Assembly: GCF_019139535.1 (NCBI RefSeq)
Contig: NZ_CP077073.1
Span: 4,492,501 to 4,556,500, forward strand
Length of the DNA: 64,000 bases
Source of the DNA: Pseudomonas muyukensis
Lineage (GTDB): Bacteria > Pseudomonadota > Gammaproteobacteria > Pseudomonadales > Pseudomonadaceae
Direction: 5' to 3'
This document shows, piece by piece, positions 25,454 through 33,946 of this stretch (the first letter of the stretch is position 1; every line of letters starts with the position of its first letter). The translations under genes and the position numbers were made by a program. A model generated the notes under the pieces. It was given only the letters and a program-made list of their open reading frames with translations. It was not told the DNA's origin and made no database searches.

Positions 25454-27028
25454 ATGACTGAAATCAATAGTCTCGGCGCTCAAACTGCGGTAAGCCCCCA
25501 GGTGGCCAAGGCCGCCATGACCGGCGAACTGCTGCGCCTGCTGCAGGCCCAGCCAGGCTTGCTGCCGCCCGGCGAAAGCGCCGAGGCCGAGGTGGTGAGC
25601 CTGCGCCAGGTCGGCCCGGACTTCCAGTTGCTGCTGCGCCTGACCCAGGCCAATGGCAGCCAGAGCCAGGTACTGGCCAATGCCAGCCAGCCCCTGGCCC
25701 CTGGCAGCCAGATTATTGTCAGCCAGCCCGACAGCAACCGCCTGGCGGTCATGGTGCAACTGGGCAACGCCGCCAGCGTCGCCACCCTCACCCAACTCGA
25801 CACCCGCCAGGTCCCGCTTGGCACCCTGTTGCAGGGCAAGGTCCTGACCAGCCAGGCGCTGCCTCCGGCGCCTGGCGAAACCACCAGTTTCCGCTCGCTG
25901 GTGAGCCTGCTCAACAGCAGCCAGGCCGGCGCCACCCTGGTCATCGACAGCCCGCGCCGGCTACCCCTGGGCAGCCTGCTCAGCGCCGTGGTGCAAGGCG
26001 ACCAGGCCCTGCGTTTCGTGCCCCTGAGCGGTCGTCAGGACCAGCTGGCGGTCACCCAGCACCTGTCGACTCAACAAGCCCAGCAAGCCTCGCTGCCGGG
26101 GGTGCTCAACGTGCTGCAGCGCATCGCCAGCGCCCCGGATGCCGGTGTCGAATTGCGCGCCAGCGCCGAGCGCCTGCTCGCCAGCCTGCCCGACGCGCGG
26201 CAACTGGGGGATGCGAAGAACCTCGCCCAGGCGCTCAACGACAGCGGCACCTTCCTCGAGGCCAAGCTGCTCGGCGGCCAGGCCGCCACCGTCGCCCCGG
26301 ACCTCAAGGCGCAGTTGATCCGGCTGGTGGCCCAGGCCCTGCCCAACCAGCCGGGCCACCCCGCCCAAGCCCTGCCCCCCAGCCTGGCCGGCACGCCCCT
26401 CGCCCACGCCCTGCCGGGCCTGGCCCGCAGTGCCCTGGGCATGCTCGGCCAGGTCAGCCCGCGCCCCTTGCCCAGCGCTTTCCCCTTGCCCTCGCGGCTG
26501 CTGCAGAAGCTGGAAAGCGAGGGCGACCTGCAGCAACTGCTGCGCCTGGCCGCGGCGGCAATTTCCCGGCTGCAGAGCCATTCGCTGTCAAGCCTGCAGC
26601 AGACCGGCAACCTCGATAACGGCAACCAACAGACCACCTGGCAGAGCGAGATCCCGGTGCGCCACGGGCAGGAGTTCATTCCCCTGCAAGTGAAGCTGCA
26701 ACGCGAGGAAACCCCGCAACAGCAAGCTGACCGCGAACGCGATCAGCACGACCCGCTGCAGGCCTTGTGGCGCATCGAACTGGCCTTCGACCTGTCGCCG
26801 CTCGGCCCGCTGCAAGTCCAGGCACAGCTGGCCCAGGGGCGCCTGTCCGGCCAGTTGTGGGCACAACAGGAACACACCGCGCGCCTGATCGACAGCCAGT
26901 TGGGCACCCTGCGCGAGCGCCTGCTGGCCCGCGGCCTGGACGTCGGCGACCTGGAGTGCCACCCTGGCACCCCGCCGCAAGGCCCGCGCACACGCCTGGA
27001 ACAACGCTGGGTGGACGAGAACGCATGA
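25454..27028 (+). CDS. FliK-like flagellar hook-length control domain protein (second copy)
   Basis: 524 residues. A long, low-complexity Gln/Ala/Leu-rich N-terminal part resembles the ruler region of FliK. The C-terminal ~90 residues (LWRIELAFDLSPLGPLQVQAQLAQGRLSGQLWAQ...) match the Flg_hook/FliK C-terminal domain that signals the export switch to FlhB. Start at ATG 25454; an in-frame upstream start is less likely. Its stop overlaps the FlhX-like gene (ATGA), so the two form a translational pair. The canonical fliK lies at 54421-55767, so this is an additional paralogue found in pseudomonads. Confidence 0.8.
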   Translation: MTEINSLGAQTAVSPQVAKAAMTGELLRLLQAQPGLLPPGESAEAEVVSLRQVGPDFQLLLRLTQANGSQSQVLANASQPLAPGSQIIVSQPDSNRLAVMVQLGNAASVATLTQLDTRQVPLGTLLQGKVLTSQALPPAPGETTSFRSLVSLLNSSQAGATLVIDSPRRLPLGSLLSAVVQGDQALRFVPLSGRQDQLAVTQHLSTQQAQQASLPGVLNVLQRIASAPDAGVELRASAERLLASLPDARQLGDAKNLAQALNDSGTFLEAKLLGGQAATVAPDLKAQLIRLVAQALPNQPGHPAQALPPSLAGTPLAHALPGLARSALGMLGQVSPRPLPSAFPLPSRLLQKLESEGDLQQLLRLAAAAISRLQSHSLSSLQQTGNLDNGNQQTTWQSEIPVRHGQEFIPLQVKLQREETPQQQADRERDQHDPLQALWRIELAFDLSPLGPLQVQAQLAQGRLSGQLWAQQEHTARLIDSQLGTLRERLLARGLDVGDLECHPGTPPQGPRTRLEQRWVDENA

Positions 27029-27360
27029 GCAAAAAGCCACCACGCCAGGCCATCGCCCTGAACTACGATGGCCAGCAGGCCCCGACCCTGACCGCCAAGG
27101 GCGACGACGAGCTGGCCGAGGCCATCCTCGCCCTGGCCCGCGAGCACGAGGTGCCAATCTACGAGAATGCCGAGCTGGTGCGCCTGCTGGCGCGCCTGGA
27201 GCTGGGCGAGCAGATCCCCGAAGCGCTGTACCTGACCATCGCCGAAATCATCGCGTTCGCCTGGCAGCTGCGCGGCAAGGTGCCGGTCGGTTTCAGCGAC
27301 GAACCCGCCGCCGAGCGTGATATCACCCCACAACTGCCAGGCCTGCCCTACCGCCCTTGA
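27025..27360 (+). CDS. Stand-alone FlhB C-terminal domain protein (FlhX-like)
   Basis: 111 residues. It begins MSKKPPRQAIALNYDGQQAPTL and aligns with the FlhB cytoplasmic domain from just after the NPTH autocleavage site (compare FlhB residues ~274 onward: HYAVALQYDPEKG). The same order then follows: AKGDDELAEAIL, PIYENAELVRLLAR, EQIPEALYLTIAEIIAFAWQLRGK. It has no membrane helices and no NPTH. Known FlhX proteins can replace the cleaved FlhB C-terminal fragment. Paired with a FliK-like gene, it looks like a second substrate-specificity-switch module. Confidence 0.88.
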   Translation: MSKKPPRQAIALNYDGQQAPTLTAKGDDELAEAILALAREHEVPIYENAELVRLLARLELGEQIPEALYLTIAEIIAFAWQLRGKVPVGFSDEPAAERDITPQLPGLPYRP

Positions 27361-27441
27361 TGGCGGGTGGTAACCCGCTGCCGCTCGCGCGCAGGCCGCA
27401 TCGATCATCCTGGCGCCCCCTTTCCATGCTGGGTCACCACG

Positions 27442-30189
27442 ATGAACACCCGTTACGTCAGCCATGCCGGTGTACGCTTTGTAAGCGACCACCTCAAGGA
27501 CTTCCCTCGCCCTGATCGCGCCGCAGCCACGGCCATCCGCAACTGGGCCGCTCGCCGCGGCCAAACCCTCGACCCCGACCGTACCGATGTGGTCGTGCTG
27601 CACCATCAATGGCGCCACGGCATTGGCGAGGTTGGGGTGGTGACAGAAAAAATGACACTGACCCAGGCGGTGCTGGCCAACTGGCAGGGCGAGTCGAGCA
27701 ACAACCTCCTCGGCGCAGCCTTCGGCAGGCCGTGGGCCGGAAGTTTTCCGGATAGCCAACGCATCACCCTGGTCGACCGGCTCGACCCGCCGCAGCCGCT
27801 GTCCAACGCTGGCGCCTACGGCATCTACAACGGTCTTTTCCGCCAGACCGTTCCCAGCGAGTACAGCGCCCGCACTCATGTCGCGCTCGCGGCGGAAGAC
27901 TTCCAGCAGTTCATCTGGGACCTCGACTTCCACACGACCTACAAGACCATGCTGGATACCTACTGGCAGCGCCGCGCCAGCAGTCACCGCCTGGCGGCGA
28001 AGATCGCCTTCATCACCGCCTGCAACCGCCAGGTCGCCGAAGGCAGCCTCGACGACCCGGCGCGCCGGCTTGCCTGGCGCGCGGCGGGGCTGGAGCAGGC
28101 GCCCGCACCCTTGCACCTGCGCTTTCTCAACATCTATGGCTATGTCGCCACCGACCTGCTGCAGATCAGCGACCCGGCAAGCGGCCTGACCCTGCTCTAC
28201 ATCCCGGGCAACGCCGCGCCGCTGCATGCTTTCGCCAGCCCCAGCGCGCTGCAGGACTGGGTCGCCAGCCAGTGTCGCAACCGCGACACCCGCGCCGCGT
28301 TGCAACAGCACTTCGCCCTGGCCGACGTACCCGACGGCCTCGACTTCAGCGGCCTGGCCACCGCGCTTGACGGCCTTGGCCTGTACCCCGCGCCCAACCA
28401 CCTGTCCAGCAACCGCCCAGGGTTCACCGCCGAAGGCCTTTGGCAGCCACACACCTACGTCAACTACAAGCCCGAGCAGTACAGCCCGCTGATCGAGGAC
28501 GACCTGTTCCTGGCCCTGACCCAGCAGCAACGCACGCGCAGCTACGAGGATGCCGCCTACCGCATCACCGGCAACGGCGCAGTGAACAAAGCCCGCTGGC
28601 GGGGCTACCTGAACTCGGCGGTCAACCTGCTCGCTCCGCTGGCTATCGTGGTGCCAGAACTGGCGCCGATCTTCGCCCTGGGCGGCATCGCCCAGTTTGG
28701 CCTGGGTCTGGATCAAGCCATCTCTGCGCATGGCCAGCAGGCGCGTGCCGAGGGTGTGGGCAACGCCACCTTCGGCCTGCTCAATGCCCTGCCACTGGTG
28801 CATGCAGGCCTGACCCGCGAGGTAGCGCTATACCGGGCCAAGAACGAGGCTTTCATCGCGCCACAGCAGGTCAATGGCCGCCTGGGCTACCCACTGAGCC
28901 CAGTCTCGCCACCGCACCTGCCGGTCGACGAGGTCGCGCCTTACTTTCATATTCCCGATGCCATTGCGCCAATCCCGGGGGCCGATGCCGCCACCTACGC
29001 AGCCATCGACCGGGTCCCTCGCTACGACGGCACACCCGACCTGCTGAGCGCCTCGGTGGGCGGTTACAACGCCGAGATGGTCTACGACCTGGAGAGTGAC
29101 AGCTTCATCTTCGAAGGCGACCTCAACGAAGTCGACCCGCTCCATTACACTCCCCAGGCCGGCAGCCGCGACCTGCTGCCGGTGAACCTGCGCAACCGGG
29201 CCGTCAGCCACCCGATGCGCATGGCCACCCTGCGCGCACTCGGCGTGGACCTGCACCTGCCGGTGGCGATACCTGATGTGCCAACCACCGGCATGCGGCC
29301 CATTCCACGGCAGTTCCTCGGTCTGTGGGTAGGCGACAGGCTCATCGACACGCCATTGCTGACCAACCTGGGCAACAACGCCGCGCGGCTCGACGGCACC
29401 TCATATAACCTGCGCCTTTATCTGTCCCAGGCCAACGCTGGCGCCTACGCCGAAAACCTGCGCCTGCTGGGCATCCATGCACCCGGCGTCCAGGTGCTGG
29501 CCCTGGAACAACAGCCATGGTTCAGCCGTTTTCGAGAGAGCCCCTACCATGCCCAGTACCAAGCCGCGATTGCCGGCGGCAACTTCTCGTCGGCCTCGGA
29601 TGTATTGCGTTATCCAATGCTAGATAGCGAGGGCGGCATCTACATGGACGTGGACGACAGCCTGCTGGCCGTGGGAGAGCATCCTCACGTCGCCGCCGGC
29701 CAGCCGCTCGGCAACCCCGGCGAAGCCATCGAACACGTCGAGCTCAGAACCCGCGACGACGGGCTGCTGCTGTTCCCACCGATGTCCAATGAAAAGCTCG
29801 GCATGAACTGGCAGTTCAATACCAGCGTGATCGGCAGCCATGCCGACAACCCGACATTGCGGGCGATCAGCGAGGAAATGCGCAGCCGCTACCTGGCCGA
29901 ACCAGGCTTCTATGCCAGCCGGCCCAGTTTGCGCCAGGACCCGCAGGGCTTCTATCGCTATGCCGCCAAACTCAACCGCCTGACCGGTCCCGGGCTGCTC
30001 ACCGACGTGGTCGACCGGCACCTGCCGACGCTGAAGATCCTGCGCCAGATCACCAACCTGTACCAGATGCCCCGTATCAACGCCGGCCTGTACGTGGACC
30101 TGGACCGCTATCGGGCGGTCTCGCGGCAGTTGCTGCCGTTCAATCGCCTGGTGCGCGTGGGTGGCAATCACTCATGGGCCAAGCCCTGA
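27442..30189 (+). CDS. Toxin-like glycosyltransferase: DUF6543-type N-terminus plus TcdA/TcdB-like GT44 domain (copy 1)
   Basis: 915 residues from ATG 27442 (a GTG at 27367 would add 25). The N-terminal ~400 residues resemble the dermonecrotic-toxin-type DUF6543 region: LDTYWQRRASSHRLAAKIAF, NIYGYVATDLLQI, LYIPGNAAPLHAFAS. A hydrophobic stretch (LLAPLAIVVPELAPIFALGGIAQ, residues ~391-433) follows. The C-terminal third resembles the TcdA/TcdB catalytic glycosyltransferase: LWVGDRLID, then FSSASDVLRYPML with GGIYMDVDD, giving D736, D738 and D739 as the metal/nucleotide-sugar DxD, then RLTGPGLLTDVV. No signal peptide. It starts 82 bases after the FlhX-like gene on the same strand, so co-transcription is likely. 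Substrate and target unknown; insect or amoeba toxicity is inference. Confidence 0.78.
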   Translation: MNTRYVSHAGVRFVSDHLKDFPRPDRAAATAIRNWAARRGQTLDPDRTDVVVLHHQWRHGIGEVGVVTEKMTLTQAVLANWQGESSNNLLGAAFGRPWAGSFPDSQRITLVDRLDPPQPLSNAGAYGIYNGLFRQTVPSEYSARTHVALAAEDFQQFIWDLDFHTTYKTMLDTYWQRRASSHRLAAKIAFITACNRQVAEGSLDDPARRLAWRAAGLEQAPAPLHLRFLNIYGYVATDLLQISDPASGLTLLYIPGNAAPLHAFASPSALQDWVASQCRNRDTRAALQQHFALADVPDGLDFSGLATALDGLGLYPAPNHLSSNRPGFTAEGLWQPHTYVNYKPEQYSPLIEDDLFLALTQQQRTRSYEDAAYRITGNGAVNKARWRGYLNSAVNLLAPLAIVVPELAPIFALGGIAQFGLGLDQAISAHGQQARAEGVGNATFGLLNALPLVHAGLTREVALYRAKNEAFIAPQQVNGRLGYPLSPVSPPHLPVDEVAPYFHIPDAIAPIPGADAATYAAIDRVPRYDGTPDLLSASVGGYNAEMVYDLESDSFIFEGDLNEVDPLHYTPQAGSRDLLPVNLRNRAVSHPMRMATLRALGVDLHLPVAIPDVPTTGMRPIPRQFLGLWVGDRLIDTPLLTNLGNNAARLDGTSYNLRLYLSQANAGAYAENLRLLGIHAPGVQVLALEQQPWFSRFRESPYHAQYQAAIAGGNFSSASDVLRYPMLDSEGGIYMDVDDSLLAVGEHPHVAAGQPLGNPGEAIEHVELRTRDDGLLLFPPMSNEKLGMNWQFNTSVIGSHADNPTLRAISEEMRSRYLAEPGFYASRPSLRQDPQGFYRYAAKLNRLTGPGLLTDVVDRHLPTLKILRQITNLYQMPRINAGLYVDLDRYRAVSRQLLPFNRLVRVGGNHSWAKP

Positions 30190-30213
30190 AGGCCTGACAC
30201 CTCCACCGAGCCA

Positions 30214-30725
30214 GTAGGAGCCAGCCTTGCTGGCGAACCAGGCGCCGCGGTGGATGGCACCGGCCATGCCGGTGTTCGCCGGCAAGCCGGCTCCTACAAC
30301 GTTACGGCCTGCAATCCCTGTAGGAGCCAGCCTTGCTGGCGAACCAGGCGACGCGGTGGATGGCACCGGCCATGCCGGTGTTCGCCGGCAAGCCGGCTCC
30401 TACAACGTTACGGCCTGCAATCCCTGTAGGAGCCAGCTTGCTGGCGAACCAGGCGCCGCGGAGGATGGCACCGGCCATGCCGGTGTTCGCCGGCAAGGCC
30501 GGCTCCTACAACGGTTACGGCCTGCAATACCTGTAGGAGCCAGCCTTGCTGGCGAACCAGGCGACGCGGTGGATGGCACCGGCCATGCCGGTGTTCGCCG
30601 GCAAGGCCGGCTCCTACAACGTTACGGCCTGTAATCCCTGTAGGAGCCAGCTTGCTGGCGAACCAGGCGCCGCGGAGGATGGCACCGGCTGCGCCGGTGT
30701 TCGCCGGCAAGGCCGGCGCCTACAA
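30214..30725 (+). repeat. Array of five REP-type units, 106-107 bp period
   Basis: Five tandem units begin near 30214, 30320, 30426, 30533 and 30640. Each reads GTAGGAGCCAGC(C)TTGCTGGCG, then CACCGGCC/TATGCCGGTG-type and GTTCGCCGGCAA(G)GCCGGC hairpins, then CTCCTACAACG. Units differ at a few bases (GCGCCGCGGA versus GCGACGCGGT; CAAG versus CAAGG), so the array expanded and then diverged. It fills the gap between the two toxin-like genes. Single or double units of the same family lie at 54244-54394. Confidence 0.93.
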
Positions 30726-30766
30726 CCGTTTAGCGGCCAAGGACTGAGCGCCTCGAGGTAGTAAGC

Positions 30767-33511
30767 ATGTACAACAAGTCGAGCCATGGCCCTCGCTACC
30801 GTGGCGTCTCATTTCGCCACAACGGTAGCCTTCCCATGAGCTCGACCCTGGTAAACGCTGCGGGCAAACAATTCGTCCGCGACCACCTTAAACACATTCC
30901 GCAGCCCTACGAGCAAGCTTCCATCGCCATGCGTGCCTGGCTGCAAGAACAAGGTCATGACCTCGACCCGGATCAGACAGACGTCGTCACCCTGCGCTAC
31001 CACGGCAATCATGCCGTCATCGACCAGCGCCTGTCCCTCACCCAGGCACTGCTCTCGGACTGGCAGGGTGAAAGCGAGGTCCTGGTCGGGATTTTCACAG
31101 GCCACTGGGCAGGCCGCTTTCCACAAGGGGCTCTGACCATTGTCGATCGCCTCCCAGATATCGGGACGCTCAACGGCGCCCTCACCTACAGCGTCTTCAA
31201 CGGCCTGTTCCGCAGGACCACCCCGCAGCGCTACGACAGCACCACGCTCTTGTCGGTGGATGTCGAGGCCATGCAGAAATACATCTCGCACCTGAATTTC
31301 CACACCCTCTTCGTCTCGCAGCTGGATGCTTACTGGCAACAGGGTACGCACAGCCATGCCCAGTCCCTGCAACTAAGCTACCTCGCCGCCTGCAACAAGC
31401 AGGTTGCGCAAGGTTCATTGAGCGAGGCTGGCCGACAGATGGCCTGGCAAGCCGCCGGGGTGATGGAGAGGGTCGACAACCTGCAGGTCAGGCCCCTGAA
31501 CGTGTATGGCTACGCTGCCACCGACCTGATCTACATCAAACGCCCAACACAACCACAGGTGCTGCTGTACCTGCCAGGCAACGCTGCGCCCTTCCATGAG
31601 TTCGACACCTTGTCGGCCATGCAGGACTGGTTCGCGCAACAGTGTCGCGACAGCGCGAAGCGCCAGCGGCTGCGCCAATACTTCAAGATGTCCGACGCCC
31701 CCGACGGGTTTAATTTCAGTGGCCTGGATACTGCCCTCCAGGGCCTTGCCGCCTACCCACAGCGCTACGAACGAGGCTATGAGTCCGGTTTTACCTACGA
31801 CGGCTACTGGCCCGCTGGCGAATACGTCAACTACAAGGCCGACCATTACAGCCCAGTGCTCGAAGGAGACCTGTTCACCGCCATTACCGAGCGACAGCGA
31901 GAACACAGCCTGGACGATGCGCATTTTTCCATCACCACCAATGCCCAAGTGTCCAAGGCACGCTGGCGCGGCTACCTGGTGACCACGCTCAATCTGGTGG
32001 CGCCCCTGGCCCTGGTGGTTCCCGAGCTGATTCCACTGCTCGCCGTCGGCGGTATCGCGCAGCTTGGCCTGGGGATCGACCAGATCGTCAACGGCAAGAC
32101 CGCCCAGGACACGCCAGATGGCCTGGAAAACATCGGGTTCGGCCTCTTGAATGCCACCCCCTTTGCCGCCTTGGCTGCCGAGCGCGTGCGCATGTTCTTC
32201 CCAGGAAAAAGCTCGAGATTCATCGTGCGCGTGAATGATCGGCTGGGCCACCCGCTGGGGCCAACCCGGCCGCCGCGGTTGGAAGACTACTTCTCCCCGC
32301 CCGCGCCCCCGGTGCCGAGCAACCAGATCATCAGGCTGCCGACCAGCAGGCTGGACGGTACCCGTGGAATCTTGGCGGCCCTGAGTGCCGACGGCGCTGA
32401 GCGACAGGCCGCAGAAGTGCTGTACGACCCAGAAAACGATGCATTCCGCCTCAAGTCGCAGGCTAACGAGGTGAATCCACCCTACTACCAGATCACTGAC
32501 GGAACGGCCGACCTGCACCCAGTCAACCTGTCCGCACGCCAGGTCGACGATCAGATGCGCGAAGCGACACTGGAAAAACTGGGGGTTGAGCTGGAACTCC
32601 CCCTCGACATGCCCCCCGAGGACGACAACAGCCCTGCGCTTGCACTGAAAAAGCAAGTGCTCAGCCTCTGGGTCGGCAACAAGGAAATTCCAGCGCATCT
32701 GCTGAGCAACATAGCAGCCAATGCCAGGATGCTTAAACAAGCGGGCTATGACTTCAAGTTATACCTGACCCAGACCGACAAGGCCTTGTTCAATACCAAC
32801 AGAGCAGCGCTGCAAACCTTGATCGACGACGGAGTTCTGGACTTGCGCCCGCTGGAGGATGAACAGTTCTTCAAGACCTTCATCGACTCTGCAAACCACG
32901 CTCAATATCAGCACGCCCTGACCGGCGAGGGCGCAAACTTCTCATCGGCTTGCGACGTGCTCCGCTACCCTATGCTGTTCGACGAGGGAGGCATTTACAT
33001 GGACATCGATGATGAAGTGGTCCATGTCGCGGACACCGTGCCGCCCTTTGTAAAACTCTCCATCACCGACCTGCACACCCCCAAGGAAGGGCTTATCCTG
33101 GGCGCGCCGATGGACAATGAGCTGATGAACATGCAGTGCCATTACAACACCAACGCGATCGGCAGCCATGCGCAAAACCCGCTGCTGACACAGATCTCGG
33201 AAGAGATGGAGTTTCGCTACGCGCAAAACACCACGTTCTACGACAGCAAGCCGGCAAAAGGCGAGCCGGCGTTTGAACACTATGTCCAAGAGTTGAGCAG
33301 GATGACCGGGCCTGGCTTGCTTAACGATGTGATTGCCGAGTACATGCCGCGCCTGGAGTTTCTGCGAAAAGTCATCAAGCTGGAGTCCATACCGATGACC
33401 GTTCGTGGTTATTTCACCGAGCCGCTGGCGGCAGACATCAAGCTTGCCCGGGAACGCGACCTGGCACTGACCACGGTGATCAAACCCGGCAACGAGCACT
33501 CCTGGAGCTGA
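30767..33511 (+). CDS. Toxin-like glycosyltransferase: DUF6543-type N-terminus plus TcdA/TcdB-like GT44 domain (copy 2)
   Basis: 914 residues from ATG 30767, which has GAGGT at good distance; a second ATG at 30836 aligns with the start of copy 1. It is a clear full-length paralogue of the preceding toxin-like protein: LDAYWQQGTHSHAQSLQLSY, NVYGYAATDLIYI, LYLPGNAAPFHEFDT, a hydrophobic stretch at ~402-441 (LVAPLALVVPELIPLLAVGGIAQLG), LWVGNKEIPAHLL, and FSSACDVLRYPMLFDEGG followed by IYMDIDD (D746, D748, D749) and RMTGPGLLNDVI. All presumed catalytic residues are kept. Base composition looks somewhat lower in GC toward the 3' end than in neighbours. No signal peptide; export route unknown. Confidence 0.78.
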   Translation: MYNKSSHGPRYRGVSFRHNGSLPMSSTLVNAAGKQFVRDHLKHIPQPYEQASIAMRAWLQEQGHDLDPDQTDVVTLRYHGNHAVIDQRLSLTQALLSDWQGESEVLVGIFTGHWAGRFPQGALTIVDRLPDIGTLNGALTYSVFNGLFRRTTPQRYDSTTLLSVDVEAMQKYISHLNFHTLFVSQLDAYWQQGTHSHAQSLQLSYLAACNKQVAQGSLSEAGRQMAWQAAGVMERVDNLQVRPLNVYGYAATDLIYIKRPTQPQVLLYLPGNAAPFHEFDTLSAMQDWFAQQCRDSAKRQRLRQYFKMSDAPDGFNFSGLDTALQGLAAYPQRYERGYESGFTYDGYWPAGEYVNYKADHYSPVLEGDLFTAITERQREHSLDDAHFSITTNAQVSKARWRGYLVTTLNLVAPLALVVPELIPLLAVGGIAQLGLGIDQIVNGKTAQDTPDGLENIGFGLLNATPFAALAAERVRMFFPGKSSRFIVRVNDRLGHPLGPTRPPRLEDYFSPPAPPVPSNQIIRLPTSRLDGTRGILAALSADGAERQAAEVLYDPENDAFRLKSQANEVNPPYYQITDGTADLHPVNLSARQVDDQMREATLEKLGVELELPLDMPPEDDNSPALALKKQVLSLWVGNKEIPAHLLSNIAANARMLKQAGYDFKLYLTQTDKALFNTNRAALQTLIDDGVLDLRPLEDEQFFKTFIDSANHAQYQHALTGEGANFSSACDVLRYPMLFDEGGIYMDIDDEVVHVADTVPPFVKLSITDLHTPKEGLILGAPMDNELMNMQCHYNTNAIGSHAQNPLLTQISEEMEFRYAQNTTFYDSKPAKGEPAFEHYVQELSRMTGPGLLNDVIAEYMPRLEFLRKVIKLESIPMTVRGYFTEPLAADIKLARERDLALTTVIKPGNEHSWS

Positions 33512-33516
33512 CCCTG

Positions 33517-33547
33517 AAAAAAACCGGGCGACTGACGTCGCCCGGTT
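33517..33547 (-). terminator. Rho-independent terminator of the chemotaxis operon
   Basis: A perfect 11-base stem AACCGGGCGAC / GTCGCCCGGTT with a 4-base loop, followed on the minus strand by seven T. It lies 3 bases beyond the DUF2802 stop and 6 bases beyond the + strand toxin-like gene stop, so it separates two convergent units. It is strong for the minus strand and weaker for the plus strand, which lacks a T-run after the stem. Confidence 0.93.
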
Positions 33548-33549
33548 CA

Positions 33550-33945
33550 TCACTCGCCGCGGTGCAGCTTGCTCATCAGCTGCGCCTCGGCCTGGGTCAG
33601 GCCGCAGGTCTGGGTCAGCTCTTCGACACTGGCGCCCATCACCACCAGCTTGGCCGCCTGGGTGAAGGTGACGCTGTTGGGGTCGCGTTGCTCGAGTTGC
33701 TGCAGTTTCTCGGGCAACGGCGCGACCACCGCGCGCAGTTCGTGGATCGCCTCGCCCATGCGCACGGTGCCGTTCTGGTAGTCGTCCAGGCGCTTGGCCA
33801 GGTCCTTGATGCGCTGGTCACGCAGCGCATCGCCCTCGGCCTGCTGGGCGGCCAGCTCGCGCTGGCGCTTGCTGTAGTTGAGGAAGAACCACAGGCTCAG
33901 CGCCCAGAGCAGCGCCAGGAAGATGACAGCAACCTCGAAGATCAA
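33550..33945 (-). CDS. DUF2802 membrane-anchored protein of the chemotaxis operon
   Basis: 131 residues: an N-terminal membrane helix (MIFEVAVIFLALLWALSLWFFLNY), a charged coiled-coil-like stretch (AAQQAEGDALRDQRIKDLAKRLDDYQNG), and a C-terminal DUF2802 domain resembling a small helix-turn-helix (AKLVVMGASVEELTQTCGLTQAEAQLMSKL). It is regularly last in polar-flagellate che operons; its function is not settled. It starts one base after the cheW gene ends. Confidence 0.85.
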   Translation of the reverse strand: MIFEVAVIFLALLWALSLWFFLNYSKRQRELAAQQAEGDALRDQRIKDLAKRLDDYQNGTVRMGEAIHELRAVVAPLPEKLQQLEQRDPNSVTFTQAAKLVVMGASVEELTQTCGLTQAEAQLMSKLHRGE

Positions 33946-33946
33946 C

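Noticed and set aside
27367..27441. N-terminal extension of the first toxin-like protein from GTG 27367
   Set aside because: No good ribosome site, and the paralogue aligns from the later ATG; kept only as an alternative.
30214..30725. CRISPR array
   Set aside because: Units are about 106 bp, nearly the same throughout, made of nested palindromes with no unique spacers, and no cas genes are near; this is a REP array.
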